Made by a program: the position numbers and the translations under genes
From: Alitabrizicola rongguiensis
GTDB taxonomy: Bacteria; Pseudomonadota; Alphaproteobacteria; Rhodobacterales; Rhodobacteraceae
Assembly (NCBI RefSeq): GCF_021491355.1
Contig: NZ_JAKENF010000005.1
Location: 202,070 to 266,069 of the forward strand
Direction of reading: 5' to 3'
DNA length: 64,000 bases
The notes under the pieces: model-generated
Database searches by the model: none
What the model was told of the DNA's origin: nothing
What the model saw: the letters and a program-made list of their open reading frames with translations, nothing else
In this document: positions 47,610 through 56,133 of the stretch, piece by piece
Position numbering within the stretch: the stretch's first letter is position 1
How the letters are laid out: the number at the start of each line of letters is the position of its first letter

Positions 47610-48623
47610 ATGGACAGACGCGATGTACTCAAGGGGGTGACGCTGGTCGCTGGCACGCTTGCGGCGCAGACAGCCGCGACCGAACAGGCCGAGGCGCAAG
47701 TTTCGGGCGGCGCAGCGGGCGGCGGCAACGCCGTGGTGCCAATCAATCCGCCCGATCCCGAATACTTCATTCCCAGCCGTTTTGCCGGCCGCACATTCAT
47801 CGTCACAGGATCGGCCCGTGGACTGGGCGCGGCAGCGGCAAAAAGGCTGGCGCGCGAGGGGGCCAATGTCGTGGGCGTGGACTGGATCGGCGATCTTGGT
47901 GCTGCCGTGAGTGCCGGTATCAACGCCGAGGGTGGCAAGAGCGTCTTCGTCGAGGGCGATGTTGGCGACCCGGCCGTGGGCGAGGCTGCAGTTGACGCTG
48001 CAAGGAAGAATTTCGGCGGGTTGAGCGGTGCCATCAACAACGCGGGTGTCCTTGACGGAATCTATTCCGGCGATCCGGTCGACTATGAAAAGCAGCGCTC
48101 ACTGACCTTCGCGCCGATCCATGAGGCGACGCAGGACTATTGGGAGAAGGTGTTTCGGACCAATGCATTAGGCACCTTCCTTACGCTGCGGGCTCAACTC
48201 CGCTTCCTGGTCGAACAGAAGAAGGGTGGCGCCATCGTCAATGTGGGGTCGATCGCGGGGCTGACCGGGCTGGCCGGCAATCCCGCCTATGTCGCTTCGA
48301 AGCACGCCGTCAACGGGCTCACCCGCAACGCCGCCATCGACTATGCGCCCTACGGCATTCGCGTGAACTCGGTCAACATGGCGGCGACGGATACTCCCAT
48401 GATCGAACGCGCCGGCCAACTCGTTGCCGAGGCGAGAAAGCATGCCAGCGGGCCGTCGATGGGTCGGATCAAGACGGACAGCATCCTGTCCTATACCGAT
48501 CCGCAGCACAGGCCGGCCACGGTGGGTGAACAGGTGTCGATGATGCTGTTCCTGCTGTCGGATGAAGCATCGAACTTCACTGGCGGTGTCTTTCCAACGG
48601 ATGGCGGCTGGACGGCCTACTGA
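47610..48623 (+). CDS. Tat-exported short-chain dehydrogenase/reductase (tandem paralogue)
   Basis: 337 residues from ATG at 47610, 8 bases after GGGAGG. Signal [20 protein letters not shown] with twin arginines; cut near AEAQV. The SDR domain has [30 protein letters not shown] and the catalytic YVASK in [13 protein letters not shown]. It shares long stretches with the gene before it (both have FIPSRFAG- or [12 protein letters not shown] lead-ins and [11 protein letters not shown]), so the pair arose by duplication. Both lack an obvious membrane anchor. Confidence 0.9.
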   Translation: MDRRDVLKGVTLVAGTLAAQTAATEQAEAQVSGGAAGGGNAVVPINPPDPEYFIPSRFAGRTFIVTGSARGLGAAAAKRLAREGANVVGVDWIGDLGAAVSAGINAEGGKSVFVEGDVGDPAVGEAAVDAARKNFGGLSGAINNAGVLDGIYSGDPVDYEKQRSLTFAPIHEATQDYWEKVFRTNALGTFLTLRAQLRFLVEQKKGGAIVNVGSIAGLTGLAGNPAYVASKHAVNGLTRNAAIDYAPYGIRVNSVNMAATDTPMIERAGQLVAEARKHASGPSMGRIKTDSILSYTDPQHRPATVGEQVSMMLFLLSDEASNFTGGVFPTDGGWTAY

Positions 48624-48751
48624 AGCCGGCGCTGGATGGCAGTTCTGCCGACTGATGCGACCGCCACGCTGGCTTATCGACCGGGGAAAGCGTCATGCTG
48701 CGGACTGGCTGCGGCAATGCACCGGCGCGTCCCATTTTCGAGACTTTATGT

Positions 48752-49140
48752 TCAGTAGATGGGGGCCCGCGCCCAGTTGGCAGCGTCTTCTCTTCTTCCG
48801 TCAAGCTGGCACAACGAGACTGCCGCTATCACGATGCGGAAATGGCTGGTCGCTATGCGCGCAGCCAGCACCGCCCGGTCGGCAGCGGTCGCATAGTCAC
48901 CATCTATTCCGAAGGGTAACGCCTTCATTATGCGCATCGGCGCCAGCATCGGATGAATCGGGCTAAGCCCGATCGCCAGTTTAATGCCCGCGCGGGTCGC
49001 GACCGTCTGAAAACGGACCACTTGCAGGAAGGCCCGCGAGTAATGGCCTTTGGCAGAGTTCGGGCTCAACTCCACCTACCTGTCCAGCCAGACCAGGCCC
49101 TCATCTGAGCGGCCCGCTCTGCGCTTGCCAAGGTCGAAGC
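48752..49140 (-). pseudogene. Remnant of an adenylate-cyclase/winged-helix TPR-type protein
   Basis: On the minus strand the residues WLDR, a TAG stop (49076-49078), VELSPNSAKGHYSRAFLQVV and LAIGLSPIHPMLAPMRIMKA followed by DGDYATAADRAVLAARIATS form a continuous TPR-like C-terminus. This resembles the tail of cyclase- or CadC-like regulators common in Rhodobacteraceae. The in-frame TAG and missing N-terminal domains show that it is a broken fragment. Recognition is by pattern, not by search. Confidence 0.6.
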
Positions 49141-49616
49141 AGCGCACGTCTCGCGTTGCAAACTCGCGTCATTCCCCGCGGTGGACAATCAGGATACCGG
49201 CATCGACCCACATGATGTGACAGGGATCCCGTCTTGGCAGCATGACTTGCCGTTCTTCAGGCAGAATGGTTTCGGACGGAAGTGACGTTGGTATCTAGGC
49301 TCTGGCGTGACCTTTGGTTGTCAAACTCCTTATGATTTCTATGCTCTGGGATGCGCCGAAGGCCTGGCCATGAAAATGTCTTGCCGCTGCGGGGATGGCC
49401 CCGGCCCGCTGCGCGGGCTTCTCGCGATCGCTCGTCCGGGAGGTCTGTTCATAATGGTGTCAATCAGGCCCATTTCCACGAGCATGATTCCGCTGAGGTC
49501 ATTTCTGATTTGACCACGGAAGTCCGATATCGGTCCATAGCTGGTATTTGACTCACGAACGCCGGGCGACCGCGCCGGTCCTTTTCAGGCCGGCACCTTC
49601 ACCATCCTAACGATGA
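49141..49616. other. Gap without a supported gene
   Basis: No frame in these 476 bases has a convincing start and family pattern. Base composition is less GC-rich than in the surrounding genes. A short plus-strand frame at 49307-49513 is not credible. With the pseudogene beside it, the region looks like decayed DNA between two gene islands. Confidence 0.5.
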
Positions 49617-51503
49617 TCAGTGCAAGCCATGCGCCACCTTCAGCACATGTCGGAATGTCGCTTCGGCGAAGGCGCGTTCGGCCGGTCCGTCGGGCGTCTC
49701 TATCGACGCCTTCCGATCGGCCTTACCAACGGGCAATAGGCGCCCTTCCATTACGGTGCCCCAGACACCAATGTTTCGGATTTCCATCGCGTCCACCGTC
49801 AATGGGTTCCCGTCGAGGATCGTGAAGTTCGCGCGCTTGCCCGGTGCGATCGTCCCGATCTCGTCCTCGAGTTTCAGCGAATAGGCCGCTTCGATGGTCA
49901 CTCCGCGCAATGCCTGTTCTGCGGTCACACGTTGCTCAGGTCCCGCGACGCGGCCCGAGGTCGTGAGCCGGTTCACTGCGCACCACATCAGGAATAACGG
50001 ATCGCCAGGCGCCATCGGCATGTCGGAATGCAGCGACCATGCGACTCCTGCCCGGTCCAGATCTCCCAGACGCACCATTTCATCTGCTCGTTCGGGGCCG
50101 AGGCCCACTTTCCCATACTGGTCGGCCAATGCAGCAACGTAATAGGGATTGCCACTGACAATCGCGCCCAGCGCCTTGATCCGGGCGACCTGATCCGGGT
50201 CGCTGACCGCGAAGTGCACCAGAACCGTCCGGTGATCGTAGCGCGGGTTACGCCGCAGATTGGACTCCAGCGCATCTAGAACGCGGTCAAGCCCGGCGTC
50301 ACCGTTCACATGGATATGAATCTGATAGCCGGCGTCCCAGTAGACGTGGAATGCACGCTGGAAGAGGTCATCGTCCATCATCCATTCCCCCTCATGCCCG
50401 TCGAGATATGGGTCGCGCACTTGCATGAGCTGGGAATAGATTGCGCCGTCGGCAAACAGCTTGACCTGTTTGGACGTCATGCTGGTCATCCCGCCATACC
50501 ACGAGGCAAGGTTCTCGGTCTCGGTGATGACCCGGGCATCATCGTCATACATCGCAACCAGGCTTTTTCCATCCGGCATGAACGACCAACGAAAGGGCAT
50601 GTCGGGGCTGGAAAAGACGGCGTTTACGCCATCTTGCACAGGCTTCGCCAGGATGCCGCCCGGTTCGTTCCCAATGGTAATGCCCTTTGCGTGCATGTAG
50701 TCGCGGGTCAGCTCTAGTCCCGCTTGAAGTTTGTCAGGCGTGGCGACGAGGGGCGCAGCGTAGGGTAGCACCGCGAAAAGCCCCTGCTCCCAGAATCTCT
50801 GTTCCCCGATTTCGCTCTGTCGCTGCGCGGTTTCAGAAAAGCCTTCGATGACCTCCTTGGTTATTCCTGCCCGCTGCAGGGCCGCAGTGTTGAAAATCAT
50901 CTCATGACACGACCTCGCCCAGACAATAATCGGCGTGGTCGTGCTGATCATGTCGAGGTCCGCCCCGGTCAACTGGCCGAAGAACGCGGGGTGGTAGCCC
51001 CACGTCAGCACGGGTTCGTCAGGGTCCTTGCGTGAGGCGACGGTGGCTGACAGCCGACTGACGAAATCCTGCTTGTCCTTGACGGCCGGAACCGTTCCCG
51101 AGGGCAAGACCCAATCCTCGATCGAAAGGATGACGGATGACATCGTCAGCGCCGCGAGCACCGGATGGTCATGCTGTGCCACGAAGCCCGGGACGATAAC
51201 ATGGTCGACGAACGTCCGGTCGACCACGTATGGCTGGTCGCCGAGGACAGCAATCGTCTCGTCCAATGAGCCGACCCACAGGATTCGGCCGCGGACAACG
51301 GCAACGGCTTCGGCTGATGGGCGCGCCGAGTCAAGCGTGAGGATCTCGCGGGCCGTGTAGACGGTGGCCTGCGGTGGCGCAACGGCGAGGCTGCCGACAT
51401 CTTGCAAGGATCCGGTCTTCGCCAGTACCCGCGTTGCTGGCGTCAGTGCGGTGGCGCCGAGAAGACCCGCCAGAATGAACGTGCGCCGCCCAAGCCTTGT
51501 CAT
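49617..51503 (-). CDS. Tat-exported YtcJ-like amidohydrolase
   Basis: 628 residues. The start MTRLGRRTFILAGLLGATAL was chosen because GGGACTTGGAG precedes it and it gives a Tat signal (RLGRRTFILAG). The amidohydrolase_3 domain has the HDH metal motif in PGFVAQHDHPVL, the IHIHVNGDAGLDRVLDAL block and the SDMPMAPGDPLFLMW end. YtcJ-family enzymes cut amide or cyclic amide bonds; the substrate is not known. A periplasmic location is unusual for the family. It is convergent with the gap on its left and divergent from the Crp/Fnr gene on its right. Confidence 0.87.
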   Translation of the reverse strand: MTRLGRRTFILAGLLGATALTPATRVLAKTGSLQDVGSLAVAPPQATVYTAREILTLDSARPSAEAVAVVRGRILWVGSLDETIAVLGDQPYVVDRTFVDHVIVPGFVAQHDHPVLAALTMSSVILSIEDWVLPSGTVPAVKDKQDFVSRLSATVASRKDPDEPVLTWGYHPAFFGQLTGADLDMISTTTPIIVWARSCHEMIFNTAALQRAGITKEVIEGFSETAQRQSEIGEQRFWEQGLFAVLPYAAPLVATPDKLQAGLELTRDYMHAKGITIGNEPGGILAKPVQDGVNAVFSSPDMPFRWSFMPDGKSLVAMYDDDARVITETENLASWYGGMTSMTSKQVKLFADGAIYSQLMQVRDPYLDGHEGEWMMDDDLFQRAFHVYWDAGYQIHIHVNGDAGLDRVLDALESNLRRNPRYDHRTVLVHFAVSDPDQVARIKALGAIVSGNPYYVAALADQYGKVGLGPERADEMVRLGDLDRAGVAWSLHSDMPMAPGDPLFLMWCAVNRLTTSGRVAGPEQRVTAEQALRGVTIEAAYSLKLEDEIGTIAPGKRANFTILDGNPLTVDAMEIRNIGVWGTVMEGRLLPVGKADRKASIETPDGPAERAFAEATFRHVLKVAHGLH

Positions 51504-51731
51504 CTCCAAGTCCCCCAACTTTGCTTTCAGTCCGGTGATGACCGCCCAAGAGAATACCGCGACCCGGTCCAACAGCCCCTTCCAGTCCGCGTGTTCCGGA
51601 GGTTTTGACAGAAGCAGGTTCGGATTTGGTCATCCCTACAAAATCTATTGTTCCAGATTGTTGTGAAGGAGATTGTCGTAGTTGAGACAAATAGCCCTAT
51701 CTCATCGGGCGAATACTGAGAGGAACTGCAG

Positions 51732-52451
51732 ATGAGGGTCGCCGGGCATGGGGAAGGGGGAGTGATCGATCGTGGAGATGCCGAACGCCGGATTGCTCGG
51801 TCCGGATGGTTAGCCGACCAGAGCGAAGATCTCCGACGTGCCGTCCTGAAGGTCTCACGTCTGATTCACTACCCCGCGGGAGAGTTCGTGTTCCATGCCG
51901 GTGACAGCGCCGGTGGTCTCTATGGCGTGGTCAAGGGCGGTGTGGGGATCTACCTGCCGTCCGAAGCCGGAGAAACGGTGCTGGCGCATGTGGCCCGTTG
52001 CGGCGTCTGGTTCGGCTACGGCCCTCTGACGCGGGAGCAAGAGCGCACTTTGTCATTTTCCCTAGTCGAGCCGTCGCTGTTGATCCACGTTCCGCTTGCG
52101 CATGCACAGGAGATCGGTGCGCGTTCTCCCGCGCACCAGCGCGCAATCCTGTCTGTGACAGAATACGGGATGGATATCGCAGTGAGGGTGATCGAGACGC
52201 TCCTCATACGTCGGCCTGACCGCCGGATTGCGGCGACCCTGCTTCGGATCGCGCCGTTCGACGAAGGAGATCCCTGCGCGGCCCTCCTCCGCCTCACCCA
52301 GGCGCAACTTGGCGAAATGGCGAACGCTGACCGTCAGGTCGTGAACCGCGTTCTGAAGCGTTTCGAAGCTCTCGGCTGGCTGCGCGTGGCCTACGGGCAG
52401 ATCGAGATTCTAGACGCAACAGCACTCAGATCCTTTGCAACCAAGAGGTGA
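51732..52451 (+). CDS. Crp/Fnr-family transcriptional regulator
   Basis: 239 residues. The N-terminal cNMP-binding beta-roll (about residues 30-145) has SRLIHYPAGEFVFHAGDSAG and KGGVGIYLPSEAGE. The C-terminal HTH_Crp includes LTQAQLGEMANADRQVVNRV near residue 195. There are no Fnr-type N-terminal cysteine clusters. It is divergent from the exported amidohydrolase (228-base gap) and may regulate it. Confidence 0.9.
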   Translation: MRVAGHGEGGVIDRGDAERRIARSGWLADQSEDLRRAVLKVSRLIHYPAGEFVFHAGDSAGGLYGVVKGGVGIYLPSEAGETVLAHVARCGVWFGYGPLTREQERTLSFSLVEPSLLIHVPLAHAQEIGARSPAHQRAILSVTEYGMDIAVRVIETLLIRRPDRRIAATLLRIAPFDEGDPCAALLRLTQAQLGEMANADRQVVNRVLKRFEALGWLRVAYGQIEILDATALRSFATKR

Positions 52452-52758
52452 TTTCAGCCGCACGCGCGACATGAATTGGTCTGGAACGGTAACGGTTCTG
52501 CACCGAAGTGCACAGGGCTGCGCCTTCCTGCCCTTCCCTGCACCTTTGGCCATCAACGAACGGTCGCTTTCCGCCCTTTTCGGCCGTTCCTGCAGGCTGC
52601 AACGACCAGCGCCTCAACCGTAGCGCCAAGACCCATAATGCACCGAGACGAAAGCCGAACTACCCGATCGAGGCAGGCAAATTTCGCCTGACACAGTCGG
52701 GACGTAAGATGGTCTCCACCCTTGACGCAGTATCCTCTGATGCTCCTGCGGCGCTCCT
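52452..52758. other. Gap of 307 bases between convergent genes
   Basis: No gene is supported. The stretch GCTTTCCGCCCTTTTCGGCC at about 52567-52586 is of a type I have seen as intergenic filler in Rhodobacteraceae and may be a decayed repeat; this is from memory only. No strong hairpin terminator is visible. Confidence 0.35.
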
Positions 52759-54249
52759 TTAGCGAAGCAGCGGGAAGGTAGGGGGGAAGATTGTCGCCAA
52801 GTCGGGCTGGGCCCAGGTTCGCTCGGGATAGCGCGCAAGCATCCTGTCGAACTGTGCCTGCGCCTGCTGACGGGCCGTAGGGGCGTCGAAACCTGCCAGC
52901 GCGCCGTCGCGCATCGAGAGCCGACCATCGACGAAGACCGCGCGCGTAACGCGTCCCGTCGCGCCGAAGATCAGCGACTGGACGGGATCGACCGTGGGTG
53001 CAAACCAGGGGTCCATCAGGTCGAAGACCGCAATGTCTGCCTTAGCTCCGGGGGCAAGCCGTCCGAGATCCGCACGCCCAAGTGCGTCTGCGCCACCCGT
53101 CGTTGCAGCCTCGAACACCTCTGCAGTGGTGAGCCCGGTCTCGTTGCCCTCGGCGGCACGGCCCACCATCAGGGCCACGGCCATGTTCAGCACCATGTCC
53201 GGCGGGGCGGTGTCGGTGCCCATGCCGATGCGGATGCCCATTTGCCGGCAGCGCCGGAACGAGCGCAGCATCTCTCCGTCGCGGGCATAGACGAGTGGGC
53301 AATGGGCGATGGTGACGCCATGCTCGGCGTAAAGCGTCAGGTCTTGCGGCTCTGCCTCGACCGCATGTGGAGCGATCAGGCGGTCGTGCAGAAGGCCGTT
53401 CGCCGCAAGCCATTGCGGCGCCGTCGTGCCATGCAGGCGCTGGAGGGTCTCCCGTTCCATGCGGCCCTGGGCCATGTGCAGGCGGACGGGCAGTGTCCGC
53501 TCCCGCGCGGCATCCATCGTGCGGCGCAAGAGCGGCAGAGTGCAGGTTTCCACACGGTCGGGGGCCAGCATCGCACGGATCAGACCATCCGCTGCACCGT
53601 CGATCCGGTCGGCGAAGGCTAACGCGTCCGACAGGCCCGCCAACCCCCGCTCTTCATCGAAGCGGGGCTCCAGAACGCCGGGTGCGGTGCAGACCATGCC
53701 GCCCGAGCGATAGGCCGGGCCAAGATAGACCCGCAGGCCAAGGTCCTGCGCGGCTTGCGCGGCGGCGTCGAACTCGGCGACGGTTTCGCCCCATTCGCGA
53801 TAGAAGAGCGAAGCGATGGGCAGGGCAGTGGTGATGCCATTGCGCAGCAACTGGGCAAAGGCGAAACGCTTCTGGAAGGCCAGCTCATCCAGGCTGTACA
53901 TCTCGACCGGGCCGCGCCGCACATAGTCCTCGGGCCAGACCCGACCGGTGGCCCAGCCCGGGCCGTAGTCGACGGTCAGCAGCGTCGTGTCGAGGTCGGA
54001 CAACGCGTCGAGGTCGATGAAGCCGGGCGAGACCAAGACCTCGCCCAGATCGATGCGACGGGCGACCGCACCCGGAAAGCGGCGCCCGACATAAAGGATG
54101 TCGGACCCGTCGATCACGACCTCGCCGTTCTCCAGCAGGCGATGCCCGCTCCCGTCATGCGCGACGATCCAGCGCGCGGCAAGCGCCGTGCGTCCGGGGG
54201 CGCGTTGGCCAAGGGCAAGATCAGCGAGGGGCGTCGTCGGGTCAGACAT
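52759..54249 (-). CDS. Amidohydrolase-family protein (ATZ/TRZ/deaminase type) lacking the HxH motif
   Basis: 496 residues of the metal-dependent deaminase/chlorohydrolase fold. Partial metal ligands are visible: His in VRLHMAQGRMERE, His in IAPHAVEAEPQDL, IAHCPLVYARDG and Asp in GMGTDTAPPDM. The usual HxH after the first strand is absent: VSPGFIDLDALSDLDT is where PGxIDxHxH is expected. The missing pair also includes two metal ligands, so activity or metal use may be altered. It is the last gene of the polyamine-type operon, 3 bases after the flavin-reductase-like stop. Confidence 0.85.
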   Translation of the reverse strand: MSDPTTPLADLALGQRAPGRTALAARWIVAHDGSGHRLLENGEVVIDGSDILYVGRRFPGAVARRIDLGEVLVSPGFIDLDALSDLDTTLLTVDYGPGWATGRVWPEDYVRRGPVEMYSLDELAFQKRFAFAQLLRNGITTALPIASLFYREWGETVAEFDAAAQAAQDLGLRVYLGPAYRSGGMVCTAPGVLEPRFDEERGLAGLSDALAFADRIDGAADGLIRAMLAPDRVETCTLPLLRRTMDAARERTLPVRLHMAQGRMERETLQRLHGTTAPQWLAANGLLHDRLIAPHAVEAEPQDLTLYAEHGVTIAHCPLVYARDGEMLRSFRRCRQMGIRIGMGTDTAPPDMVLNMAVALMVGRAAEGNETGLTTAEVFEAATTGGADALGRADLGRLAPGAKADIAVFDLMDPWFAPTVDPVQSLIFGATGRVTRAVFVDGRLSMRDGALAGFDAPTARQQAQAQFDRMLARYPERTWAQPDLATIFPPTFPLLR

Positions 54250-54252
54250 GGG

Positions 54253-54909
54253 TCAGACGGCTTTGCGCGCCACTTTGGGCGTGGTTTGGGCGGCCTCGTA
54301 GGGCAAAAGATGCTCGGGCTTCTTGAGTTCGAACTGGCGGTCCGAGGTGATGTAGTTGTCGGCATGCAGCCGGGCGATCGGCTGGTAGGTCGCCGGATTG
54401 ACATAGCGGCCAGCCTCGTCGAGGCAGCGGTCCTGGACGTGCATGTGGACCACCTCGCCCACGACAAGAATGCGGTTCGGATAGTCGATCAGGCGCTCGA
54501 CCCGGCATTCGAAGGCGCAGGGGCTTTCGGCGATCCGCGCGGGCTCGACCTTGCGGCTGGCCAGCGGCGTCAAACCCGCAAAGGCCAGTTCATCGACATC
54601 GGAGGCGAAGTTGACGCCACAGACGATCATGGCATCAGCGAGCGCCATATCCACCATGTTGACCACGAATTCCCCGCTGCGGCGGATATTGGAGACGGTG
54701 TCCTTCTCGTCTCCGTTTCCGCGTGCCTGGATCCCCAGAACAAGGATCGGTGGCTCATGGGCAAAGACATTGAAGAAGCTCATGGGGGCCGCATTGTCGT
54801 GACCGGCGGCCGAACGGGTGGTGACCAGCGCGATCGGACGTGGGCCGACGAAGTTCGTCAGCAGGCGATAGCGGTCGGGCGGGGGAAGCGTCGTGAAGTC
54901 GAATTCCAT
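54253..54909 (-). CDS. Flavin reductase-like (FMN-binding split barrel) protein
   Basis: 218 residues of the flavin-reductase-like split-barrel family: FVGPRPIALVTTRSAAGHDN near residue 22, AAPMSFFNVFAHEPPILVLG, and GEFVVNMVDMALADAM. Relatives either reduce FMN for a partner monooxygenase or work alone as flavoproteins. No monooxygenase lies beside it. It sits between two amidohydrolase genes and probably takes part in the same degradation route. Confidence 0.88.
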   Translation of the reverse strand: MEFDFTTLPPPDRYRLLTNFVGPRPIALVTTRSAAGHDNAAPMSFFNVFAHEPPILVLGIQARGNGDEKDTVSNIRRSGEFVVNMVDMALADAMIVCGVNFASDVDELAFAGLTPLASRKVEPARIAESPCAFECRVERLIDYPNRILVVGEVVHMHVQDRCLDEAGRYVNPATYQPIARLHADNYITSDRQFELKKPEHLLPYEAAQTTPKVARKAV

Positions 54910-54920
54910 GGCGCCCTCGG

Positions 54921-56081
54921 TCAGCCGGCAACCTGCACGCCACGCCGGATCACCTTGCGGTGCCCGGGCCTGCGGGCAAGAGCATCGCCGGGGGTGATCG
55001 CGTCGATCAGCACGAAGTCTGCGCGGTTACCGGCGGCAAGACCGTAATCGGGCAGGCCAATGGCCTTCGCCGCCTGGTGCGTCGCGCAGGACAGGGCGCG
55101 GCGGAAATCCTCGTCGGTGTTCCAGTCGAAGCGGAAGGCGGTGAGGAACGCACGCTCCAGCATGTCGCCATTGCCAAGCGGTGACCAGGCATCACGGATG
55201 CCGTCGGAGCCCACGCAGACCGTGACACCCAGTTCGTGCAGGCGCTCGATGGGCGGCACGGCAATGTCGGCGGGAACCGAGCTCATCAACGAGATGCCCT
55301 GCTGCGTCAGCCGTTCGCCCAGGCGGTCGAGATGGCTGTCCGGGATCATGCCGAGGCAATAGGCGTGCGAGATCATCACCCGGCCTTTCAGCCCCGACGC
55401 CGCCGTATAGTCGGCGATCCGGCCGATCTGCCAGGCGCCAAGCTCGCCCTTGTCATGCAGGTGGATATCGACCCCGGCCCCGGTTGCGGTCGCCAGATCG
55501 AAGATGACGCGCAACTGGCCGTCAGGGTCGCCGTCGATCCCAGCCGGGTCGAGGCCGCCGATCGTTTCGACACCCATCGCGATCGCTTCGCGCATCAGGT
55601 CGGCGGTACCGGGCCGGCAGAGGAGGCCCTGCTGCGGGAAGGCCACGAATTGCAGGTCGACCCGGTCCGACCAGGCCTCGCGCAGGCGGAACATCGCCTC
55701 GACATGGGAAAGCCCGATATCGGGGGCAATATCGATATGGCTGCGCACGGCCGTCGTGCCCTGGGCAAGCATCCGCTCCAGCAAGCGGGTGGCCCGCACC
55801 TCCGGAGGAGTCGGATTGGCGGACAGGACACGGCGCTCGTTGTCGATGTAGTCGCGCAGACGCGCAGCGCGCCTGCCGGGCACCCAATCTTCGCCCCAGA
55901 GCGTCTTGTCGAGATGGACATGGGGTTCAACAAAAGCGGGAAGGACCAGCCAGCCATTGCCGTCGACGGCCTGCGCGTCGGTGACTGCCGGACCGATTGC
56001 CTCGATCCGGCCATTGCCGCACCGGATGCCGATGGTCTGGCCGTCGATGTCGCGCAGGTTGACATAGGTGGTGGTGGTCAT
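54921..56081 (-). CDS. Cytosine-deaminase-like amidohydrolase
   Basis: 386 residues with a complete CodA-type metal site: HVH in FVEPHVHLDKTLWGEDW near residue 55, HLHDKGELGAWQ, SHAYCLGM and Asp in VGSDGIRDAWSPLGNGDM. This subfamily deaminates or hydrolyses nitrogen heterocycles and related cyclic amidines. It starts 52 bases after the binding-protein stop, with a hairpin between them. The physiological substrate is probably the ligand of the neighbouring transporter. Confidence 0.9.
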   Translation of the reverse strand: MTTTTYVNLRDIDGQTIGIRCGNGRIEAIGPAVTDAQAVDGNGWLVLPAFVEPHVHLDKTLWGEDWVPGRRAARLRDYIDNERRVLSANPTPPEVRATRLLERMLAQGTTAVRSHIDIAPDIGLSHVEAMFRLREAWSDRVDLQFVAFPQQGLLCRPGTADLMREAIAMGVETIGGLDPAGIDGDPDGQLRVIFDLATATGAGVDIHLHDKGELGAWQIGRIADYTAASGLKGRVMISHAYCLGMIPDSHLDRLGERLTQQGISLMSSVPADIAVPPIERLHELGVTVCVGSDGIRDAWSPLGNGDMLERAFLTAFRFDWNTDEDFRRALSCATHQAAKAIGLPDYGLAAGNRADFVLIDAITPGDALARRPGHRKVIRRGVQVAG

Positions 56082-56100
56082 CGGTCCCTCCCGAAGTTTG

Positions 56101-56127
56101 GCTGTGCGGCAGGAGCCACCGCACAGC
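56101..56127 (-). terminator. Hairpin after polyamine-type binding-protein gene
   Basis: GCTGTGCGG at 56101-56109 pairs with CCGCACAGC at 56119-56127 around 9 bases. It lies between the binding-protein stop (56134) and the amidohydrolase start (56081) on the minus strand. A partial terminator or stabilising hairpin that sets a high level of the binding protein is likely. Confidence 0.6.
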
Positions 56128-56133
56128 GACAGG

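Noticed and set aside
49307..49513. Short plus-strand frame in the decayed gap
   Set aside because: No ribosome site, no family resemblance and an unusual residue mix.
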